Shown here one piece after another: positions 59,884 through 64,000 of a stretch of DNA of 64,000 bases. The DNA is from Tethya wilhelma (taxonomy: Eukaryota; Porifera; Demospongiae; Tethyida; Tethyidae): NCBI GenBank assembly GCA_964030475.1, contig CAXIPT010000001.1, positions 24,385,595 to 24,449,594 on the forward strand, in the 5' to 3' direction. The notes under the pieces are model-generated. The model had not been told where the DNA came from, did not search any database, and worked only from the letters and a program-made list of their open reading frames with translations. How positions within the stretch are numbered: position 1 is the stretch's first letter; each line of letters begins with the position of its first letter. Both the position numbers and the translations under genes were made by a program.

Positions 59884-60291
59884 ATGAAGACTGTGGTGTT
59901 ACTGTTAGCGTTTCTGGGTCTTGCACTAGCAGATCCAACCGTTTATTTCGTGGAGAAATTCGATTCAGGTATATTTTTTCAGTGTATGCAGAAAATAGTG
60001 GGTGGGTTTGTTGGTTGCCTGAGATCAGTTGTTTGTGATACTCTCCTTTCTAAAAGGGTTCTTGAGGATTTTTATCTTGTGGTTCTAGTGCTTTGAGTGG
60101 CAGTCAACATGTTGCTTAAGATCTAAGATGCCTTGCTGTGTGTGTGTCAGGGAAATATTTTTTGTTGCTTGAGTGTGTATTTGTAGAGGGTCTGGTACTA
60201 TCACTGTTTTATAACCGAAGGGTTGCTTTCCCTGAAGTACTTTTTGTTATGCTTCATGTATTCACTTTGATTTGCATTGCCAATCTTAACT

Positions 60292-60347
<56 letters not shown>

Positions 60348-61071
60348 TCTCAGCTGACTGGGAGGACAGATGGGTCACATCAACACACGCTAAAGATTAC
60401 GGCAAATTCAAGTGGACTGCTGGAGGATTCTATGGCGATGAAGAAAAGGACAAAGGTCAGTTAGCACCACTTTTTCTTCTCCTTTGACTTTTTGTCTGTG
60501 TTATTTGCTAGACTGTCCAGAAACGTGTTCATATTGAGCATCGTAATTATGTTGGCTGGTTTTGAATAAACTTTTCCATATGCTTGTGGTTAAGTTTAGT
60601 ATGGAATTGTGGAAGTTAGTGATTTCCTCTAATTCGGTCAACTTAAGATGTGTACATGCACCATGCTATATAAATTTCCTTCTGTCTGTGCAACCTAAAG
60701 TTGAACGTTCTCAGTCAAAGCTATCTTTTTTGTTTGTTTGTTTCCAATGGTTTGAGAAGGTCCCAGTATTTTTCCACAAGAAAACGGTGAACATTTCAAT
60801 AGTTCTAGCTGTTTTTTTTGAGATGTGTGCTTATTGGAAATCTCAATTTATTTAATAAGAAGTTGGCTAATTGTTTGTCCCTATCATTGCTGTGAGTTGA
60901 AGTTTGAAATTACTCTCCATTTATAGGTATTCAGACTTCACAAGATGCAAAGTTCTATGCTCTTTCGGCTTCTTTTGACAAGTTCTCTAACGAGGGGAAG
61001 ACCCTGGTCGTTCAGTTCACAGTCAAACACGAACAGAAGATTGATTGTGGTGGTGGATATGTGAAGGTGTG

Positions 61072-61112
<41 letters not shown>

Positions 61113-62845
61113 CTGTGTGCCTGTGTGCCTGTGTGCCTGTGTGTGAAGGAAAAGTGCCAATCTGATGGACATTATTCCAAATCATGTTCTCGAAACCAAT
61201 TCCTCGTTTATAGTACTGTTATACTAATGGCCCATTGTTATTTTTAATGGTCCCTGTGTGTACTTAGTATCCACTAGTGGATTTTGTGCATTAACATGAC
61301 AGGTTTTGTGGTAACACTTCAATTAAGTTATTATAGTGGGACAGATTTAATAATAAGGTTTGCTCTCCGTCTCAATTGTATTAACGTTATTCTATTTCCC
61401 TGTTGTTTGTCGAATTAATTCATGCCTAAAGTCCATCTGGTTTGAGAATGCTGATAGAAAAATTGAATAACTTTCTAAATATCCAACCGATTTCAAAATT
61501 TCAAGCACCATTGGAAAGCGCTTGTTCTCCCCGTTCTTTTGATTGCTTTTCCAGTTTCCTACACCGTACCAGTCAAAAGTTAGCCATTCTGTCCCATATG
61601 AAAAGTATTGCATGAATCTCATTATTTCACTTCCGGCGGCATTCTCAAACCAGATGGACTTTAGCTACTGGATCTTGTGTATTGTTTAAAAGCCGTGCCA
61701 TGTTTATCTTGGTTCCTAAGACTCTTTGATAGTTTCGTATACATGTAGTCAGTCAATAAAGTTGCATAGCCTCTCATGATAGTGAAAGAGATGTGACGTT
61801 TCTTGTTTTGTTGATTTGTTGCAAATTGTGAGGGGGAGTTGTTTATTTTGTTGCCAACGTTAAAGATTTTTAAAATAAGGTTCTTTCCCATTTCGACTGT
61901 TTTCTGTTTGTTAAGACACCTACCAGCCTACAGCGAGGTAGGTGTATGTACATGTCTAAGTAAACATGAACGTGAAAGTGTTCAGTAGCCACAACAAAGT
62001 AGTTATGGAGAGAGCCCATTACCAAGTTCCATCTGTCTAGGTTGTTGTACTTACACATGACATAATATATAGCATGCTGTAGGATGGACAAAATTACATG
62101 CAGCACAGGTGATAATGTTCCCAAGTTCCTTTATTACATTCTTGAGATAAAAATCAAGATTGTATGTATCTATTGAGTAGTGTGGTTGGCCCTCTCTCTT
62201 TGTGTGCCATTGTCCTATTGTGTGTCCAGTTTATGTGTATCAATGGAGTCTGTATGCATTTTTATGTGTATTTTTAATTCACACATCACATTCCTGTAGA
62301 TCTTCCCAAGCACTCAAGACCAGGAGGACATGTATGGGGAATCCCCTTACAACATCATGTTTGGTATGGTGTAATCTGTAGTACGACCCTGAGAACACTT
62401 AATGCTTATTTATACCCGTCCAGTTTAGTCAAAGATAAAAGCTAAGAAAGTTGGATTTTCCTCTCGTTGAGTCATGCAGCACAGGTGATAATGTTCCCAA
62501 GTTCCTTTATTACATTCTTGAGATAAAAATCAAGATTGTATGTATCTATTGAGTAGTGTGGTTGGCCCTCTCTCTTTGTGTGCCATTGTCCTATTGTGTG
62601 TCCAGTTTATGTGTATCAATGGAGTCTGTATGCATTTTTATGTGTATTTTTAATTCACACATCACATTCCTGTAGATCTTCCCAAGCACTCAAGACCAGG
62701 AGGACATGTATGGGGAATCCCCTTACAACATCATGTTTGGTATGGTGTAATCTGTAGTACGACCCTGAGAACACTTAATGCTTATTTATACCCGTCCAGT
62801 TTAGTCAAAGATAAAAGCTAAGAAAGTTGGATTTTCCTCTCGTTG

Positions 62846-62902
<57 letters not shown>

Positions 62903-63704
62903 GGACCTGACATCTGTGGACCAGGCACAAAGAAAGTGCACGTCATCTTCAACTACAAGGGGAAGAACCTGCTCGTTAAGAAGGACATCAGATGCAAGGT
63001 CAGTCCCTGTTTGTTTGTTTGTTTGTTTGTTCACGTTTATTGTTGCTACCCCCTCCCTCAAGAAATTGTCATGAAAAGATAAAAGCTATACTGAGAATCA
63101 TTCAAACATTTCTATGTATCATTTTGCATTGCCAATGTTGAAGTAATGATGTATTCTATCCTATTTACAGCTATATATTAACTACTATTAGCATACTTGT
63201 CTGTGGCCTTTGTATCTTATGGGTGATGCGCATTTTTTTTTTTTCATTTTTGTGCATGAATTTTCTCTCAAACAATTACATTATAATACAAGTATGAGTA
63301 AACTCCTAGTAATTATTTTCATAATTTTGTTGCTGCTCAACCCCTCTGTCCCTCAGGACGATGAATTCACCCATCTCTACACCCTCATCGTCCGTTCCGA
63401 CAACACCTACGAGGTCAAGATCGACAACAAGAAGGTTGAAGGTGGCTCGCTGGAGGAGGATTGGGACTTCCTCCCTCCCAAGACCATCCCTGACCCCGAG
63501 GCTAAGAAGCCAGCCGACTGGGACGATAGACCGAAGATCGATGACCCTGAAGATTCTAAGCCAGAGGTACTAGATTGTATGTGTGAGGTATCTTCATGCA
63601 TATATACAGGTTATGTGTAAGGTATTGTACAAAATTATTGTTAGCTTTGTGGTAAGCATGTTTAAGAACATGATTTTCGTCTGTGAGATGGAAGTCATTG
63701 AGAT

Positions 63705-63767
<63 letters not shown>

Positions 63768-63883
63768 GGACTGGGATCAACCTGAGTACATCTCTGACCC
63801 TGATGCAGAGAAGCCTGAAGACTGGGATGATGACATGGATGGAGAGTGGGAACCACCAATGATCCCCAACCCAGACTACAAGG
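59884..63883 (+). CDS. CALR: Calreticulin (5' seven exons, continues beyond window)
   Basis: Exons 59884..59968 (signal peptide [16 protein letters not shown], then [10 protein letters not shown]), 60354..60455, 60927..61066 ([28 protein letters not shown]), 62676..62739 or its duplicate 62300..62363, 62904..62998 ([24 protein letters not shown]), 63357..63566, 63769..63883. Phases agree and the frame leaves the window open. The N-domain lectin core, the conserved Cys pair (DCGGG / IRC) and proline-rich P-domain repeats ([29 protein letters not shown]) are visible. The ER lumen Ca2+-binding lectin chaperone folds glycoproteins together with calnexin. The acidic C-domain and retention signal lie to the right. 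Exon 4 is present twice; only one copy fits the frame. Confidence 0.95.
60293..60353. repeat. (TC)n ending at calreticulin exon 2 acceptor
   Basis: About 28 TC units with one CA interruption run into the CAG acceptor before 60354 and act as its pyrimidine tract. Confidence 0.9.
61067..61143. repeat. (GT)n starting at calreticulin exon 3 donor
   Basis: The GT donor after GTGAAG is itself the first unit of a (GT)n array, followed by a few GTGCCT units. Confidence 0.9.
61427..61663. mobile_element. MITE family 3, full copy, in calreticulin intron 3
   Basis: Perfect inverted ends TAAAGTCCATCTGGTTTGAG(AATGC) and reverse complement, 237 bp. A truncated relative is at 26382-26594. Confidence 0.85.
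62097..62847 (+). repeat. 375-bp tandem duplication containing calreticulin exon 4
   Basis: 62097..62471 and 62473..62847 appear identical at offset 376, each with 3' intron, the 64-base exon 4 ([20 protein letters not shown]) and following intron. No N lies between them. Confidence 0.9.
62848..62903. repeat. (TC)n ending at calreticulin exon 5 acceptor
   Basis: About 26 TC units directly precede the CAG acceptor of exon 62904. Confidence 0.9.
63709..63768. repeat. (TC)n(AC)n ending at calreticulin exon 7 acceptor
   Basis: A TC run followed by ACACACACAG, whose last AG is the acceptor of exon 63769. Confidence 0.9.
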
Positions 63884-64000
63884 GTATGTCTTTGACAGTT
63901 CAATATATCGTGCATACGTTATCTATCTTTTTGTGCATAAAGTATTGCTCTCACAGTATGTAGAAGAGACATCATAGCACCGTTAACAATGTACTATACA

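Noticed and set aside
62843..63082. Ser-Leu repeat protein at the calreticulin exon 5 acceptor
   Set aside because: Its N-terminal half is translated (TC)n; the real frame is the calreticulin exon.

Overview
The window looks like nuclear DNA of a demosponge, most likely Amphimedon or a close relative. This is inferred from AT-rich sequence, many short introns (about 50-400 bp) with GT..AG borders, animal-only domain combinations (TRIM-NHL, Ig/FN3 receptors with a single membrane span, Frizzled-type CRD, Calx-beta), abundant hairpin MITEs and (CA)n/(TC)n microsatellites. No bacterial or viral genes are seen. Five runs of N (5851, 21620, 23311, 32528, 50481-50735) mark assembly joins; at least one of them created a false duplication.

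Left third (1-29 kb): a tandem array of ERCC3/XPB (TFIIH helicase) copies on the + strand. The 3' end of one copy lies at 143-854. A nearly complete but damaged copy runs 2084-15499. An orphan pair of 3' exons lies at 23552-24363 and a clearly degenerate 5'/middle copy at 24779-26354. The long copy carries a hAT transposon inside a coding exon. Behind its Walker A exon sits an intronless antisense TRIM-NHL gene (8570-10825), and the same arrangement recurs in the degenerate copy (26812-29052), so helicase and TRIM gene were duplicated together. An antisense tRNA-Cys lies in another XPB intron.

Middle (18.4-22.5 kb and 30.7-53.1 kb): a minus-strand family of single-pass cell-surface receptors (called R1-R4 here) built from phase-1 Ig and FN3 exons, one TM exon and a short tail with a conserved NxxY-GP motif. 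Next to them is R5, a secreted Frizzled-CRD/Ig/Calx-beta protein sharing the same Ig exon types and interrupted by a solo LTR. A partial copy of the R5 3' end (R6) lies at 30.7-32.0 kb. This resembles a rapidly evolving recognition-receptor cluster; no function is proven.

Right part (53.5-64 kb): two head-to-tail minus-strand genes of the J1-crystallin/selenoprotein-J type ADP-ribosylglycohydrolase family. Both have an in-frame TGA immediately before the last intron, a last exon that continues in frame, and a convincing SECIS stem-loop in the 3' UTR. I read them as true selenoprotein genes (SelJ-A, SelJ-B); this is the most notable result. The window ends inside a + strand calreticulin gene (59884 onward) whose promoter has an ERSE-like CCAAT-N9-CCACA element and whose exon 4 is tandemly duplicated.

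The genes do not form one pathway. The biologically coherent groups are the receptor cluster and the selenoprotein pair. Calreticulin next door is an ER chaperone and is related only by a shared 26-bp promoter sequence.
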